Assembly: GCA_020724505.1 (NCBI GenBank)
Contig: DYGV01000008.1
Location: forward strand, 17,549 to 56,531
Origin: Anaerolinea thermophila
GTDB taxonomy: Bacteria; Chloroflexota; Anaerolineae; Anaerolineales; UBA4823
Length of the DNA stretch: 38,983 bases
Reading direction: 5' to 3'
Each line of letters begins with the position of its first letter. Position 1 is the first letter of the stretch. Below are positions 38,071 through 38,983 of this stretch, piece after piece. The position numbers were made by a program, and so were the translations under genes. The notes under the pieces were generated by a model. It was not told where the DNA came from. It searched no databases and saw nothing but the letters and a program-made list of their open reading frames with translations.

Positions 38071-38983
38071 ATCCTCCGATTCCAGATCGCTGATGATCTG
38101 AATGCACGCCTTCAAGACATCGCCGGCTAATACGGAAGCCGTGTTGCCAATCTCGTCCGCGGCGCGCAATCCGGCGACTGCGTGGATCCATGCGCCGGCG
38201 ACGGCGGCTTGAAAGGCGGGTACGCCTTGGGCGCGCAAACCGGCGATCAAGCCTGCCAGCACATCCCCTGTGCCGGCGCGAGCCAGCGCAGGCGTGGCAA
38301 CCGGTATGATTGCTGCTTCACCGTCTGGCGCGGCGACTACTGTAAATGCGCCTTTAAGCGTCACCACATGACCCCATTCCTGGCTGAAGCGCCTGGCTAT
38401 GGTCAGGCGGTCTGCCTGGATCTCATCTTTCGTCAAGCCGGTAAGCACCGACAGTTCGCCCGGATGTGGCGTCAAAACTGCTGGGGAAGGCAGGCGAGTC
38501 GCCCAATCTGGCAGCCGGGCAAGCAACTTCAAACCATCTGCATCCGCCACCCAGGCTGAAGGGAGAGAACCTCCGGCTGTGGAGAAGTGGGATAGCAGTC
38601 TCTCCAGAAAAAGCTGGGTGGCGCGCTCCAAACCGAACCCAGGGCCAATCAACACGGCGGTTGCCCGCTGCATCGTTTCGACGACGGCGTCGCAAGCCTC
38701 AGCGGCGATAAAGCCATTCTGGTGGGGTAAGGCTGCCCAGGTGGCTTCGGGGAATTGGCCGGCAAGGGCGGCGTGCAATGGAGATGGAACCGCCAGCGTG
38801 ACCAGCCCTGCGCCGACGCGGTAGGCTGCCTGACCAGCCAGGTAAGCCGCACCGGTGTAATTCACAGAGCCGGCAATGACCAGACAGGTGCCAAAAGTGC
38901 CCTTGTGTGCATCCGGTGGGCGCGGCGGTAATATCTGGCGCACCCAGGCTGCGTCTGGAACGAAAGAGCGCGCTGCTCGCCAG
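38047..38983 (-). CDS. nnrD: ADP/ATP-dependent NAD(P)H-hydrate dehydratase domain, probably C-terminal half of bifunctional Nnr (cut by window edge)
   Basis: At least 312 residues to the window edge. The domain repairs hydrated NAD(P)H and has the ribokinase-like fold. Signatures: AHKGTFGTCLVIAGSVNYTGAAYLAGQAAYRVGAGLVTLAVP at the start of the domain, AVLIGPGFGL, VLTPHPGELSVLTG, VTLKGAFTVVA and the ATP/substrate motif ALARAGTGDVLAGLIAGLRAQG. A GTG at 38943 could start a separate gene. However, the frame stays open upstream to the edge, and the residues there (FVPDAAWVRQILPPRPP) look like the linker that joins the NnrE epimerase domain to NnrD in bifunctional proteins. I therefore treat it as partial. 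The overlap of its 3' end with the plus-strand terminator is unusual but harmless to the domain. Confidence 0.87.
   Translation of the reverse strand, partial: WRAARSFVPDAAWVRQILPPRPPDAHKGTFGTCLVIAGSVNYTGAAYLAGQAAYRVGAGLVTLAVPSPLHAALAGQFPEATWAALPHQNGFIAAEACDAVVETMQRATAVLIGPGFGLERATQLFLERLLSHFSTAGGSLPSAWVADADGLKLLARLPDWATRLPSPAVLTPHPGELSVLTGLTKDEIQADRLTIARRFSQEWGHVVTLKGAFTVVAAPDGEAAIIPVATPALARAGTGDVLAGLIAGLRAQGVPAFQAAVAGAWIHAVAGLRAADEIGNTASVLAGDVLKACIQIISDLESEDKNKYHPR

Noticed and set aside
1-38983. Search for tRNA, rRNA, CRISPR arrays, insertion sequences and attachment sites
   Set aside because: No cloverleaf ending in CCA, repeat array, transposase or integrase was seen by eye; a tRNAscan or CRISPR finder run would be decisive.

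Overview
This is a chromosomal segment of a bacterium with moderate GC content, short intergenic gaps and Shine-Dalgarno sites in front of most operon-leading genes. The gene content suggests the Chloroflexota (Anaerolineae-like): a fused AroK-AroB, a type I-beta DAHP synthase, AroH-type chorismate mutase, a gingipain-like C25 surface peptidase, a Wzm/Wzt glycan exporter with multi-pass glycosyltransferases, and NarL-type two-component systems. That placement is inference from gene content only. I saw no rRNA, tRNA, CRISPR array, transposase or phage gene, and both window edges cut through genes.

Left part (1-9.5 kb, all minus strand). A PAS sensor protein is cut by the left edge. Next come a stand-alone receiver-domain protein and a 1232-residue secreted C25 peptidase with its own TATAAT promoter. 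A three-gene sensory operon follows: a GAF/PAS histidine kinase, a short PAS histidine kinase and a NarL-type regulator, with a good promoter at one end and an intrinsic terminator at the other.

Middle (9.6-19.4 kb, minus strand). A seven-gene glycan assembly and export operon encodes, in transcription order, a GT39-like membrane glycosyltransferase, a processive cellulose-synthase-like GT2, two soluble-type GT2 enzymes, a large polytopic membrane protein, the ABC permease Wzm and the ATPase Wzt with a C-terminal substrate domain.

Aromatic operon (19.57-29.0 kb, plus strand). This is the highlight. A sigma70-type promoter makes a short leader that encodes a 26-residue peptide with four consecutive tyrosine codons and two nearby Phe codons. 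The leader also holds a textbook set of alternative RNA structures: a 1:2 hairpin, a perfect 9-bp antiterminator pairing and a GC-rich terminator with a U-tract. Behind it lie aroH, a DAHP synthase, tyrA, aroA, aroE, an aminotransferase, aroC, an aroK-aroB fusion and aroQ. Together these cover every step from PEP plus erythrose 4-phosphate to tyrosine, with no pheA and no trp genes. I infer a tyrosine-sensing ribosome-mediated transcription attenuator.

Right part (29-39 kb). A minus-strand group encodes an AlaX-type editing protein, a DadA-like FAD oxidoreductase and a lipoprotein-like S33 hydrolase. It diverges, across a palindromic operator-like site, from a histone-deacetylase-family hydrolase. 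Plus-strand genes follow for a NYN/OST-HTH RNA-biology protein, an OsmC protein and an HD-type alarmone-hydrolase-like enzyme. A DUF948/YtxH pair comes next, with a near-leaderless promoter and its own terminator. The window ends inside a minus-strand NAD(P)H-hydrate dehydratase that is probably fused to an epimerase domain beyond the edge.
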